Assembly (NCBI GenBank): GCA_003268905.1
Contig: QLTU01000001.1
Location: 151,656-215,655, forward strand
Direction: 5' to 3'
Length of the DNA stretch: 64,000 nt
DNA from: Acidovorax defluvii
Lineage (GTDB): Bacteria; Pseudomonadota; Gammaproteobacteria; Burkholderiales; Burkholderiaceae_C
The notes below the pieces were generated by a model. It ran no database searches and was not told the DNA's origin. It saw only the letters and a program-made list of their open reading frames with translations. Of this stretch, positions 41,652 through 50,229 are shown in pieces; the first letter of the stretch is position 1, and each line of letters begins with the position of its first letter. Both the position numbers and the translations under genes were made by a program.

Positions 41652-42296
41652 ATGACCCGCACGACCACTGCTCCCGCTCCCGCCATGCCACCTCCCGCCG
41701 CTACCGCACCGCACACCCTCACCGAAGACGCGGTGGCGGTGTTTACCGGCGTGCTGCTGATCTCGGTGGGCGTGGTTTTTTTCACCAGCGCCGGGCTGCT
41801 GACCGGTGGCACGGCCGGGCTGGCTTTTTTGCTGCACTACGCCACGGGCATCGGCTTTGGCAAGATTTTCTTTGTGCTCAACCTGCCTTTTTACTGGCTG
41901 GCCCTGCGCAAGCTGGGGCGGGCGTTCACGATCAAGACCTTTGCCGCCGTGCTGCTGCTGTCGGTGCTGACCGAGTTGCAGGCGCAGTTCCTGCAGTTCT
42001 CGCACCTGCAACCTCTGTATGCCGCCATCGCAGGCGGGTTGATCACGGGCACGGGCTTTCTGGTGCTGTTTCGCCACCGCTGCAGTCTGGGGGGCGTGGG
42101 CATTCTGGCGCTGTACCTGCAAGACCGCTATGGCTGGCGCGCAGGCAAAGTGCAGATGGCCGTGGACTGCTGCATCGTGCTGTTGGCACTGTGGTCGGTG
42201 GAGCCCCTGCGCGTGGCCTGGTCGATTGCCGGCGCCGTGGCGCTGAATCTGGTGCTGGCCATGAACCACCGGCCCGGGCGCTACATGGCGGTGTAG
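41652..42296 (+). CDS. YitT family (DUF161) membrane protein
   Basis: A 214-residue inner-membrane protein with five or six TM helices. Family features: GLLTGGTAGLAFLLHYATGI, GKIFFVLNLPFYWLALRKLG and GTGFLVLFRHRCSLGGVGILA. The function of YitT proteins is unknown; some have been suggested to be transporters. ATG 41652 was chosen; the in-frame codons upstream are Pro/Arg-rich and lack a ribosome site. It lacks the C-terminal DUF2179 domain present in longer YitT proteins. Confidence 0.87.
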   Translation: MTRTTTAPAPAMPPPAATAPHTLTEDAVAVFTGVLLISVGVVFFTSAGLLTGGTAGLAFLLHYATGIGFGKIFFVLNLPFYWLALRKLGRAFTIKTFAAVLLLSVLTELQAQFLQFSHLQPLYAAIAGGLITGTGFLVLFRHRCSLGGVGILALYLQDRYGWRAGKVQMAVDCCIVLLALWSVEPLRVAWSIAGAVALNLVLAMNHRPGRYMAV

Positions 42297-42456
42297 TCCC
42301 GCCCATACCCATACCCATTCCCATTCACCCGGGTACTTCGCAGGCGTGGTCAAAACCCCCGTGCTTGCCCGCAGCAGTGATGGCGGCCAACCCCACGGCA
42401 AGAAGGGGCACCGCGCCACCAAGGAACCTTTTCGTGGCGGCGTCTATCATTTACCT

Positions 42457-42891
42457 ATGCGTCGCATTCTTTCGTTGGCTTTGGTCGTCATGCTGGTCCT
42501 GAGGGGCCTCATGGGCACCGCCATGGCCGCCGGGGTGGTGCCACCGCTGCCGATTCAGTCCGTGCAGACCGTTCAAAAAGCAGCCCCAGCAACCCCCACT
42601 GCGCATGCCAGCGCCATTGCAGGGCACTCAGGGTACGCACTGCACGCAACCCTGGGCGATGACCACCATGCCACGGGGCCGGTCAACTGCCACGACGCCC
42701 CCACCAGCGAATGCGGCCCCCACGAACACAGTCCCAGTTGCGCGGACTGCGATATCTGCCACTCGGCCATGCTGGCGCCGCCCGCGCTGCCAGCGCCGCC
42801 CCTGCACCTGCGTGGCGCAGTGCGGTCTGCGGACAGCGTTCCGTTCGCCAGCGTGCAGGCCGCACGCACCATCAAACCACCCATCGCCTGA
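42457..42891 (+). CDS. small secreted His/Cys-rich protein leading the copper operon
   Basis: A 144-residue protein with a signal peptide (MRRILSLALVVMLVLRGLMG...AMAAG). The mature part has a cluster of likely metal ligands: HSGYALHATLGDDHHATG, then NCHDAPTSECGPHEHSPSC and ADCDICHSAM. It resembles the DUF2946/CopL-like class, not verified by search. It heads a run of genes on copper handling, so periplasmic copper binding is likely. Confidence 0.7.
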   Translation: MRRILSLALVVMLVLRGLMGTAMAAGVVPPLPIQSVQTVQKAAPATPTAHASAIAGHSGYALHATLGDDHHATGPVNCHDAPTSECGPHEHSPSCADCDICHSAMLAPPALPAPPLHLRGAVRSADSVPFASVQAARTIKPPIA

Positions 42892-42989
42892 TCTCCGACG
42901 CCCGAAGTGCGTCTGCCACGGCCTGAACCCGCACCCCCGGGGCGCATCAGGCGGCAGCGCAATGTTCTGTTCGTTGTCTGGAGATCGCC

Positions 42990-43382
42990 ATGCGCGCCCC
43001 CGATTCACTGTTTTTTTTGCTCCGGCAGACTGCACGCCTTGGGCTGCTGACGCCTTTGATTGCGCTGGCCCAAAGCCCGGCCTTCCTGCAGGATGCGGCC
43101 AACCCCGAAGCGCCGGGGGCCCCGCTCGTTCACCCTGGCATGGCGCCCTTGCCGCTGGGGAGCGGCACGCCCGCCCCCAACGCCTGGCGTGAGGCCCATC
43201 AAGCAGTAGCCGCATTTCCGCGCGGCCACGCCGACATCCTGGCGTGGGAGCAGCAGTCTGCCGCAAGCTCCGCCCTCAGCCCGACGCACACACCGCCAGC
43301 GACACCGGGCGGTCAGCCGCATTCAGGCCCCGGCACCCAGCCCATGCGCCACCACATGCCAATGCACGGGGGCAAACTATGA
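42990..43382 (+). CDS. hypothetical protein of the copper operon
   Basis: A 130-residue protein with an N-terminal hydrophobic segment (LGLLTPLIALAQS) that may be a signal peptide, then a low-complexity Pro/Ala/Gly region and a His/Met-rich end (MRHHMPMHGGKL) able to bind copper. No domain is recognised. It overlaps the next gene by ATGA, and CTGGAGATCGCC precedes its start, both supporting it as a real gene. Confidence 0.65.
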   Translation: MRAPDSLFFLLRQTARLGLLTPLIALAQSPAFLQDAANPEAPGAPLVHPGMAPLPLGSGTPAPNAWREAHQAVAAFPRGHADILAWEQQSAASSALSPTHTPPATPGGQPHSGPGTQPMRHHMPMHGGKL

Positions 43383-44803
43383 ATGCCTTCCATCGCGCGT
43401 CCCTGCTGGGCGCTGCGGCCGTGCTGGCGGGCTGCGCCAGCGTCGCACCCGACGGCTTGCGCGGCGACGTGGCCGCGCTCACGGCAGGCCGCACCGGGGG
43501 CACAGAAGCCGCCCTGCCCGCCACCGACCCGACCGCCCGCACCCAGGCGCAGCAGTCCATCAACGACTGGCTGGCCCAGCCCATCACGCAGGATACCGCC
43601 GTGCGCATTGCACTGCTCAACAACCCCGGGCTGCACGCCCGGCTGGCCGCGCTGGGCGTAGCCGATGCCGAACGGGTGCAAGCCATCACGCTGCCCAATC
43701 CGCACCTGGCTCTGGGGCGCTTTACCAACAGCCATGAGCGCGAGATTGAGCGCACGCTGGCTTTCAGCGTGCTCGACCTCGTCACCCTGCCCTGGCGCAC
43801 GGCGCGGCAGGCCGAGCGCCTGCAGATCGCCACGCTGCAAACGGCGCAAGACGTGGTCACGCTGGCCTTTGATACCCGCCGCGCCTGGCTGCGCGCCGTG
43901 GCCGCCGAGCAGGTGGCTGCAGCACACGAGCGCATGGTCGAAGCCGCCGAGGCCGGGGCCGAGCTGGCCCGCCGCATGGTGCGCGTGGGCAACTGGAGTC
44001 GCTTGCAGCAAGCGCGCGAACAGGCCGTGCTGCACGACGCCCGCGCCCAGTTGGCCCGCGCCCGCTTGGCCGCCGCCACCGAACGCGAGCAGCTCAACCG
44101 CCGCATGGGCGTGTGGGGGCTGCAAGCGCAATACCGCTTGGCAGCACCACTGCCCCCACTGCCCGCCAACGCCTTGCCTGCAGACGGCATCGAAGCCACC
44201 GCGCTGCGCGAGCGCCTTGATGTGCAAGCCGCCCGCCGCCAGCTCGACACCCAGGCCACCCGCCAGGGCTGGAGCCGTGCGGGTGCCGTGTTTGGCGATA
44301 TCGGCGTGGCCTACAGCCGCAACACCACCACCGACCGCGATGGCGGCCACCGTGATACCACGCGCGGTTGGGAGCTGGAGCTGCCCCTGCCGTTGTTCGA
44401 CTGGGGCGGTGCAGCCCGCACCCGTGCGCAGGCCGAGGTAGAGCAAAGCGCCGCCCAGTTGCAAGACACCGCCGTGCGCGCCCGTGGCGAAGTGCGTGCC
44501 GCCTGGCTGACCTACCGCACCGCGCTCGACCTGGCGCGCCAGCAGCAGGGCGAGGTGGTGCCGCTGCGCCAGTTCATCAGCGACGAGACCACCTTGCGCT
44601 ACAACGGCATGCTGGCCAGCGTGTGGGACATGCTGGCCGAAGCGCGCAACAGCACCCAGGCCGTGGCCCACGCCATCGAAGCGCAGCGCGACTTCTGGCT
44701 GGCCGAGACCGACCTGCAGCTTGCCCTCACAGGCACCTCACCGGGCGCCTTGCAAGGCTTGGCATCTGGTACCGCAGCCACAGCAACCCCTCAAGGCCAC
44801 TGA
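43379..44803 (+). CDS. TolC-family outer membrane efflux factor (CusC-like)
   Basis: A 474-residue outer-membrane lipoprotein (lipobox LAGC, Cys19). It has two OEP repeats with long helical hairpins, typical segments ALLNNPGLHARLAALG and DERVQ-like AERVQAITLPNPHLALG in the first, ELELPLPLFDWGGAARTRA in the second. TolC-type trimers form exit ducts for tripartite pumps. No RND pump or membrane-fusion protein is encoded nearby, so its pump must be elsewhere, or the gene serves another export route for copper. Confidence 0.88.
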   Translation: MNAFHRASLLGAAAVLAGCASVAPDGLRGDVAALTAGRTGGTEAALPATDPTARTQAQQSINDWLAQPITQDTAVRIALLNNPGLHARLAALGVADAERVQAITLPNPHLALGRFTNSHEREIERTLAFSVLDLVTLPWRTARQAERLQIATLQTAQDVVTLAFDTRRAWLRAVAAEQVAAAHERMVEAAEAGAELARRMVRVGNWSRLQQAREQAVLHDARAQLARARLAAATEREQLNRRMGVWGLQAQYRLAAPLPPLPANALPADGIEATALRERLDVQAARRQLDTQATRQGWSRAGAVFGDIGVAYSRNTTTDRDGGHRDTTRGWELELPLPLFDWGGAARTRAQAEVEQSAAQLQDTAVRARGEVRAAWLTYRTALDLARQQQGEVVPLRQFISDETTLRYNGMLASVWDMLAEARNSTQAVAHAIEAQRDFWLAETDLQLALTGTSPGALQGLASGTAATATPQGH

Positions 44804-44804
44804 C

Positions 44805-46199
44805 ATGAACCGCCGCAATTTCTTCTCCGGCGCGGCCACGGCTGTGGCCGCAGCTTCCGTCAGCCGCGTGGCCATGGCTGCGCTGCCCGAGCCCGCCATG
44901 CAGACCAGCGCCGACACCGCAGCGCCACTGCACCCACCCACGGGCCGCCCCTACCACCCCGTGGTCACACTCAACGGCTGGACCGCCCCCTGGCGCATGA
45001 ACGCGGGCGTGAAAGAGTTCCACCTGGTGGCCGAGCCCGTAGTGCGTGAGGTGGCGCCCGGCTTCATGGTGAACATGTGGGGCTACAACGGCCAAAGCCC
45101 CGGGCCCACCATCGAAGTGGTCGAGGGCGACCGCGTGCGCATCTTCGTCACCAACCGCCTGCCCGAGCACACCACCATCCACTGGCACGGCCAGCGCCTG
45201 CCCAACGGCATGGACGGCGTGGGCGGGCTCAACCAGCCGGCGATTCCGGCTGGCAAAACCTTTGTCTATGAATTTGTGGCACGCCGCCCCGGCACCTTCA
45301 TGTACCACCCCCATGCCGATGAGATGGTGCAGATGGCCATGGGCATGATGGGCCTGTGGATCACGCACCCGAACGTGGGCAAGGGGGCCGCGCACCCGCA
45401 GATTGCCAAGGTGCAGCGCGACTACGCGTTTTTGCTCAACGCCTTTGACGTGGAGCCCGGCAGCATGACGCCCAAGGTCAACACCATGCTGGACCACAAC
45501 ATCTGGTGCTGGAACAGCCGCGTCTTCCCCGCCATCAGCCCGCTGGTGGCGCGCCTGGGCGAGCGCGTGCGCATCCGCGTGGGCAACCTCACCATGACCA
45601 ACCACCCCATTCATATCCACGGGCACGAGTTTGAAGTGACCGGCACCGACGGCGGCCCCGTGCCCAAAAGCGCGCGCTGGCCCGAAGTGACCACCGACGT
45701 GGCCGTGGGCCAGATGCGCCAGATTGAGCTGATGGCCGACGAGCCCGGCGACTGGGCCCTGCACTGCCACAAGAGCCACCACACCATGGGCGCCATGGGG
45801 CACAGCGTGCCCACCATGATCGGGGTGGACCACCGCGGCCTGGTCGGCAAGATCCAGAAGATCGTGCCCGACTACATGGTGATGGGCGAGCGCGGCATGG
45901 CCGACATGGGCGCCATGGAGATGCCGCTGCCCGACAACACCTTCCCCATGATGACCGGCACTGGCCCCTTTGGCCCGCTGGAGATGGGCGGCATGTTCAC
46001 CACCTTCAAGGTGCGCGCCAACCAGAGCGCGGGCGACTACCGCGACCCGGGCGACTTCCCGCAACCGCCGGGCACACAGGCCCATGAGTGGACGGGCGCC
46101 CCCGCCAGCACCCCACGCCCCGCGCGCACCGAAACCCCCGGCGCCGCACCAGGCGCTGCCAACGCACGCAAACCCGCAGCCAGCGGCCACCAGCACTGA
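44805..46199 (+). CDS. multicopper oxidase (CopA/laccase-like)
   Basis: A 464-residue periplasmic enzyme. The N-terminus MNRRNFFSGAATAVAAAS is a Tat signal. All four copper-binding signatures are present: TIHWHGQRL, FMYHPHADEM, NHPIHIHGHEF, and ALHCHKSHHTMGAM, in which Cys, His and Met form the type 1 site and the HCH His residues the trinuclear site. The Met-rich stretch MVMGERGMADMGAMEMPLP (about 365-383) is typical of cuprous oxidases. It most likely oxidises Cu(I) to Cu(II) in the periplasm with O2. It starts 1 bp after the TolC-like stop codon. Confidence 0.93.
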   Translation: MNRRNFFSGAATAVAAASVSRVAMAALPEPAMQTSADTAAPLHPPTGRPYHPVVTLNGWTAPWRMNAGVKEFHLVAEPVVREVAPGFMVNMWGYNGQSPGPTIEVVEGDRVRIFVTNRLPEHTTIHWHGQRLPNGMDGVGGLNQPAIPAGKTFVYEFVARRPGTFMYHPHADEMVQMAMGMMGLWITHPNVGKGAAHPQIAKVQRDYAFLLNAFDVEPGSMTPKVNTMLDHNIWCWNSRVFPAISPLVARLGERVRIRVGNLTMTNHPIHIHGHEFEVTGTDGGPVPKSARWPEVTTDVAVGQMRQIELMADEPGDWALHCHKSHHTMGAMGHSVPTMIGVDHRGLVGKIQKIVPDYMVMGERGMADMGAMEMPLPDNTFPMMTGTGPFGPLEMGGMFTTFKVRANQSAGDYRDPGDFPQPPGTQAHEWTGAPASTPRPARTETPGAAPGAANARKPAASGHQH

Positions 46200-46211
46200 A
46201 CAAGGATCTCC

Positions 46212-46709
46212 ATGAAAACTATTAAATTTATAGCTTCTTGCGCTTTATACATAAGCGCTGGCGCCTCTTTTGGCCATGAAAACATGCCCCACCATGCCTC
46301 TGACGCCCCCGTGGCCAAGGAACAAAAAGACTGGGGCATTGCGGGCGATGCCAAGGCGGTGGGCCGCACCATCACCCTGCGCATGGGCGACGACATGCGT
46401 TTTGCACCGAGCCACATGGAGGTGCAGGAAGGCGACACCGTGCGCCTGCGCGCCGAGAACAAGGGCAAGGTGCTACACGAAATTGTGCTGGGCACCAAGG
46501 CCGAACTCGACCAGCACGCGCAGATGATGCAAAAGTTTCCCGGCATGGAACACGACGCGCCCTACATGGCCCATGTGCGCGCAGGCCAGCGCGGCGACAT
46601 CGTCTGGCACTTCAACCGGCCCGGCACCTTTGACTTTGCCTGCCTGATCCCCGGCCACTACGAGGCCGGCATGACAGGAACCATCACGGTGCGGCCGCGC
46701 AGCCGCTGA
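46212..46709 (+). CDS. periplasmic cupredoxin (plastocyanin/azurin-like)
   Basis: A 165-residue protein with a signal peptide and a cupredoxin domain. Type 1 copper ligands can be placed at His89 (VLHEIVLG), Cys144 (FDFACLIPGH), His149 and Met154 (YEAGM). It likely binds or shuttles copper in the periplasm with the multicopper oxidase encoded 12 bp upstream. The first 21 codons, which specify the signal peptide, coincide with a dispersed palindromic repeat (46213-46274). The start ATG follows AAGGATCTCC. Confidence 0.9.
   Translation: MKTIKFIASCALYISAGASFGHENMPHHASDAPVAKEQKDWGIAGDAKAVGRTITLRMGDDMRFAPSHMEVQEGDTVRLRAENKGKVLHEIVLGTKAELDQHAQMMQKFPGMEHDAPYMAHVRAGQRGDIVWHFNRPGTFDFACLIPGHYEAGMTGTITVRPRSR
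46213..46274 (+). repeat. dispersed palindromic repeat encoding the cupredoxin signal peptide
   Basis: AAACTATTAAATTTATAGCT, then TCTTGCGCTTTATACATAAGCGCT, then GGCGCCTCTTTTGGCC. The whole family pattern is present and read in frame; it gives the basic start (MKTIKF), hydrophobic core (IASCALYISAGAS) and end of the signal peptide. Confidence 0.88.
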
Positions 46710-46754
46710 CTTGCCCCTCTGTTCATCCCACTATTCACATCGAAGGACTCCACC

Positions 46755-47282
46755 ATGTTCAAAACCGCAACTTCTGCAGCCCCCGCCGCACTCCGCCGCG
46801 GACTGAGCCGACGCCATCTCCTGCTGACCGCACTGCCCTTGGCAGGCGCAGTGTTGGTTGCACCGCGTCTGGTGCGCGCCGCCACAGGCACCCCGGTGGA
46901 GGTATGGAAAGACCCCAACTGCGGCTGCTGCCACGACTGGATAGAGCACATGCAGGCCAACGGCTTCACCTTCACCATCCACGACACCGGCAACAACGCG
47001 GTGCGTGCACGCCTGGGTCTGCCGCAAAAACTGGGCTCGTGCCACACCGCGCTGGTGGGCGGCTACCTCATCGAGGGCCATGTGCCCGCCAGCGACGTGC
47101 GCGCATTGCTGCTGCAAAAGCCCAAGGCGCTGGGCCTCACGGTGCCTGGCATGCCCGTGGGATCGCCCGGCATGGACGGCGCGGTATACGGCAACCGCCG
47201 CGATCCCTACGACGTGCTGCTGGTCGGGCGTGATGGCAGCACCCGCATCTTCAAGAGCTACAACCAGAAGGCCTCGTCGTGA
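46755..47282 (+). CDS. DUF411 metal-binding protein
   Basis: A 175-residue exported protein. The N-terminus has a twin-Arg-like start (LSRRHLLLTALPLAGAVLV). The DUF411 core begins VEVWKDPNCGCCHDWIEHM with Cys56, Cys58 and Cys59, and a later Cys-His in KLGSCHTALVGGYLIEGHVP. DUF411 proteins are recurrent in copper and silver resistance operons. It sits between the cupredoxin and CusF-like genes and overlaps the latter by 4 bp. Confidence 0.88.
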   Translation: MFKTATSAAPAALRRGLSRRHLLLTALPLAGAVLVAPRLVRAATGTPVEVWKDPNCGCCHDWIEHMQANGFTFTIHDTGNNAVRARLGLPQKLGSCHTALVGGYLIEGHVPASDVRALLLQKPKALGLTVPGMPVGSPGMDGAVYGNRRDPYDVLLVGRDGSTRIFKSYNQKASS

Positions 47283-47662
47283 AACCCCTTGCCCACTCCG
47301 TTGCCGCGCTGTTGCTGGCCAGCGTGCTGGGCCCTGCTCTGGCCCAAGCCCCTGCCTCGACGAACGACCATGACAGCCACCACCCCGTCACCGCACCGGC
47401 GGTGCAGGACAATACAGGCAGCATGTCGGCAGACCAGGGTGATCTGAGCGATGGCGAAATCACCCGCTGGGACCCGCGCACCGGCAAGGTCACCCTGCGC
47501 CATGGCGAAATCAAAAACCTGGGCATGCCGCCCATGACCATGGTGTTCCGCGTGACCGACGCCAGCATGCTCGCCCCCTTCAAACCCGGCGATAAGGTGC
47601 GGTTCCGGGTGGAACAGCGCACCGGGGCCTACATCGTCACACGCATGGAAGCCGCACGCTGA
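47279..47662 (+). CDS. CusF-like periplasmic copper-binding protein
   Basis: A 127-residue protein with a signal peptide (ALLLASVLGPALAQA). The OB-fold copper-binding core reads VTLRHGEIKNLGMPPMTMVF. In CusF the copper is held by His, two Met and a capping Trp (WPEMTM); here the Trp position is Met (MPPMTM), a variant that gives three Met and one His. It begins with GTG at 47279 as a GTGA overlap. Last gene of the copper operon. Confidence 0.88.
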   Translation: MKPLAHSVAALLLASVLGPALAQAPASTNDHDSHHPVTAPAVQDNTGSMSADQGDLSDGEITRWDPRTGKVTLRHGEIKNLGMPPMTMVFRVTDASMLAPFKPGDKVRFRVEQRTGAYIVTRMEAAR

Positions 47663-47796
47663 AGGCACCCGGCGAGGGCGCTCTCTGAGCGTCCACAGCG
47701 CAAGCCGCTGCACCCTTGTGCAAACGGCGCGACGGTGTTGGCACAAGACCTGAGGCAGACACCCTCGGACCTGGGCGGGCACCATAATCACCGCCC

Positions 47797-48801
47797 ATGA
47801 ACGCAAGCCTTCCCACCAGCGACGCTGGCAGCATCACCCGCGTGGCCGGCATCGAGGTGGGCCACTTCACCGACGCGCGCCGCCCCACCGGTTGCACCGT
47901 GGTCATGGCGCGCGAAGGCGCCGTGGGCGGTGTCGATGTGCGCGGCGCAGCACCGGGCACGCGCGAGACCGACCTGCTCGACCCGTGCAATCTGGTTGAA
48001 AAGGTGCACGCCATCGTGCTGGCTGGCGGCAGCGCCTGGGGGCTGGAGGCCGCCACCGGCGCCGTGCGCTGGCTGGAGGAACGCGGCGTGGGCTTTGACG
48101 TGGCGGTAGGCCGCCTGCCCATCGTGCCCGCCGCCGTGCTGTTTGACCTGCTGGTGGGCGACATGCGCATCCGCCCCGACGCCGCCGCCGGCTATGCCGC
48201 CTGTGCCGCCGCATCGCGCAATGATCCTGCCGAGGGCAATGTAGGCGCTGGCACCGGCGCCGTGGTCGGCAAGATTTTTGGCATGCAGCGGGCCATGAAG
48301 GGCGGCGTGGGCACCGCGTCCATTACCGTGGGTGGCGTCACCGTGGGCGCATTGATTGCCTGCAATGCCCTGGGTGACGTGCTCGACCCCGACACTGCCC
48401 AGGTAATTGCGGGTGCCCGCACCGAAGACGGCCTGCGATTGCTCGACACCCGCCGTGCCCTGCTGCGCGGCGAGCCTCCACAACCCTTGCTGGCCGGCAC
48501 CAACACCACTATCGGCGTGGTGGCCACCGATGCCGCCATCACCAAGGTGCAGGCCCACCGCCTGGCGGTGGCCGCCCATGACGGGCTGGCGCGCAGCATC
48601 AACCCGGTGCACACCATGTCCGACGGCGACACGCTGTTCACCCTGGGCACCGGCGTTTCGGGCAAACACCCCGGCATGCTGGTGCTGACCACCATGGCGG
48701 CCGAAGCCACGGCCATTGCCACGGCCCGGGCGGTACGGGCCGCACAGGCCCTGACCACCGCCGATGGCCTGCACCTGCCTTGCGCGGCCGATCTGGCCTG
48801 A
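47797..48801 (+). CDS. P1 family peptidase (DmpA/L-aminopeptidase type)
   Basis: A 334-residue self-processing N-terminal-nucleophile hydrolase. Family features: the beta strand IEVGHFTDARRPTGCTVV, the active-site loop GNVGAGTGAVVGK, and the autocleavage region LLAGTNTTIGVVATDAAI, where a Thr (rather than the Ser of DmpA) would become the new N-terminus. It splits L-amino acid amides or peptides. The ATG at 47797 is 134 bp after the copper operon; it may be an independent unit. Confidence 0.9.
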   Translation: MNASLPTSDAGSITRVAGIEVGHFTDARRPTGCTVVMAREGAVGGVDVRGAAPGTRETDLLDPCNLVEKVHAIVLAGGSAWGLEAATGAVRWLEERGVGFDVAVGRLPIVPAAVLFDLLVGDMRIRPDAAAGYAACAAASRNDPAEGNVGAGTGAVVGKIFGMQRAMKGGVGTASITVGGVTVGALIACNALGDVLDPDTAQVIAGARTEDGLRLLDTRRALLRGEPPQPLLAGTNTTIGVVATDAAITKVQAHRLAVAAHDGLARSINPVHTMSDGDTLFTLGTGVSGKHPGMLVLTTMAAEATAIATARAVRAAQALTTADGLHLPCAADLA

Positions 48802-48834
48802 CCCGCGCCGTCGGCGCCATTCACCATAAGACCC

Positions 48835-50157
48835 ATGCCCCAGGCTTTTCGCAACACCCTGCTCACCCTGCGCGACCTCATCGTCTCTGCCGGCCCGCTG
48901 GCTTTCCTGGCCCTGGGGCTGCTGGTGGCCGCCTACTGGTGGCTCAACCCCAATCCACCCAACCAGGTCACGCTGGCCACCGGCCCCGCGCAAAGCGCCT
49001 ACGAAGAATTTGGTAAGCGCTACCAGAAAGCCCTGGCCGCCGACGGCATCGAGGTGGTGCTGCTGCCCAGCGAGGGCTCATCGGCCAACCTGCAGTTGCT
49101 GCGCGAGGGCAAGGCCGATCTGGCCTTTGTGCAGGGCGGCACCGCAGAGCTGCAGCCGGACGACCCTGATCTCCTGGTGTCGCTGGGCAGCCTTTTTGTC
49201 GAGCCGGTCTGGCTGTTCTATCGTACGGATGCCGGCCTGAAAGTGACTGACAGCGGACGGCTCGACAGTCTGCGCCAACTGCGGGGCCTGCGCGTGAACG
49301 TGGGCTCGGAAGGCAGCGGCGTGCCCACCCTGATAGACCGATTGCTCGATGCGAACCGCGTGGAGAAAGGGCAGGTGAAACTGTCCCGGCTGGAGCAGAC
49401 ACCCGCCACGATGGCCTTTCTGGCGGGCAAGCTGGATGCACTGGTATTTGCATCGGCGCCGGAATCCCTCATGGTGCAGATGCTTCTGCAGACCCCTGGT
49501 GTGCGGCTCATGGATTTTGCCCAGCACGAGGCCTATGGCCGCAAATTTCCGTTTCTCACCCCCGTGACCCTGCCCCGTGGCGTGGTGGATCTGGCGGGCA
49601 ATGTGCCCGCGCAGAATGTGCGGCTGGTGGCATCGACCACATCGCTGGTGGCCCGGGAGGGCACCCACCCGGCGCTTCTGACGCTCTTTGCCCAGAACGC
49701 GCAGGCGCTGCATGGCAGCGCGGGCTGGTTCAACCGAGCGCGCGAGTTTCCGAGCACCCGGCACGGTGAATTGCCCATTGCCAAGGAAGGTGAGCGCGCC
49801 ATCAACGAACCAGTGCCCCTGCTACAGCGCTATCTGCCCTTCTGGATTGCCAACCTGATCGAGCGCATGTGGCTGGTGCTGGGCATCTTGCTGGCGGTGA
49901 TGCTGCCGTTGTCACGGGTGGTGCCACCGATCTACCAGTTCCGGGTGCGTTCGCGGGTGTTCCGCTGGTATGGACGGCTGCGCGAGATCGAAAACGACTT
50001 TGAATCGGGCAAAGCCTCGCCACAAGACCTGCTGGTGGCGCTCGACACGCTGGAGGCCCAGGCCGAAAAAGTGAGCGTGCCGCTGTCGTATGCCGACGAG
50101 CTGTATGCCCTGCGCAACCACATTCACCTGGTCCGCAAAAAACTTTTGCGCAACTAA
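48835..50157 (+). CDS. TAXI-family TRAP transporter solute-binding protein, membrane-anchored
   Basis: A 440-residue protein. An N-terminal TM helix (LAFLALGLLVAAYWWL, about 22-37) anchors it. The TAXI solute-binding domain follows: VTLATGPAQSAYEEFGKRYQ, LLPSEGSSANLQLLREGKADLAFVQGG, and VNVGSEGSGVPTLIDRLLD. A second TM segment near the C-terminus (MWLVLGILLAVMLPLSRVV) is followed by a cytosolic coiled part. No TRAP permease genes are adjacent, so the partner is unknown. Confidence 0.88.
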   Translation: MPQAFRNTLLTLRDLIVSAGPLAFLALGLLVAAYWWLNPNPPNQVTLATGPAQSAYEEFGKRYQKALAADGIEVVLLPSEGSSANLQLLREGKADLAFVQGGTAELQPDDPDLLVSLGSLFVEPVWLFYRTDAGLKVTDSGRLDSLRQLRGLRVNVGSEGSGVPTLIDRLLDANRVEKGQVKLSRLEQTPATMAFLAGKLDALVFASAPESLMVQMLLQTPGVRLMDFAQHEAYGRKFPFLTPVTLPRGVVDLAGNVPAQNVRLVASTTSLVAREGTHPALLTLFAQNAQALHGSAGWFNRAREFPSTRHGELPIAKEGERAINEPVPLLQRYLPFWIANLIERMWLVLGILLAVMLPLSRVVPPIYQFRVRSRVFRWYGRLREIENDFESGKASPQDLLVALDTLEAQAEKVSVPLSYADELYALRNHIHLVRKKLLRN

Positions 50158-50229
50158 TGGTGGATGCACCGCAAGCCTGGCGGACATCCCGCCCTGTGTG
50201 CTTGTCCGTGCTTGCCTTTGCAGGCGTGG

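Noticed and set aside
42300..42327. Short CCCATA/CCCATT tandem repeat as a regulatory site of the copper operon
   Set aside because: Simple sequence of a few units; no match to a known copper regulator site could be made.
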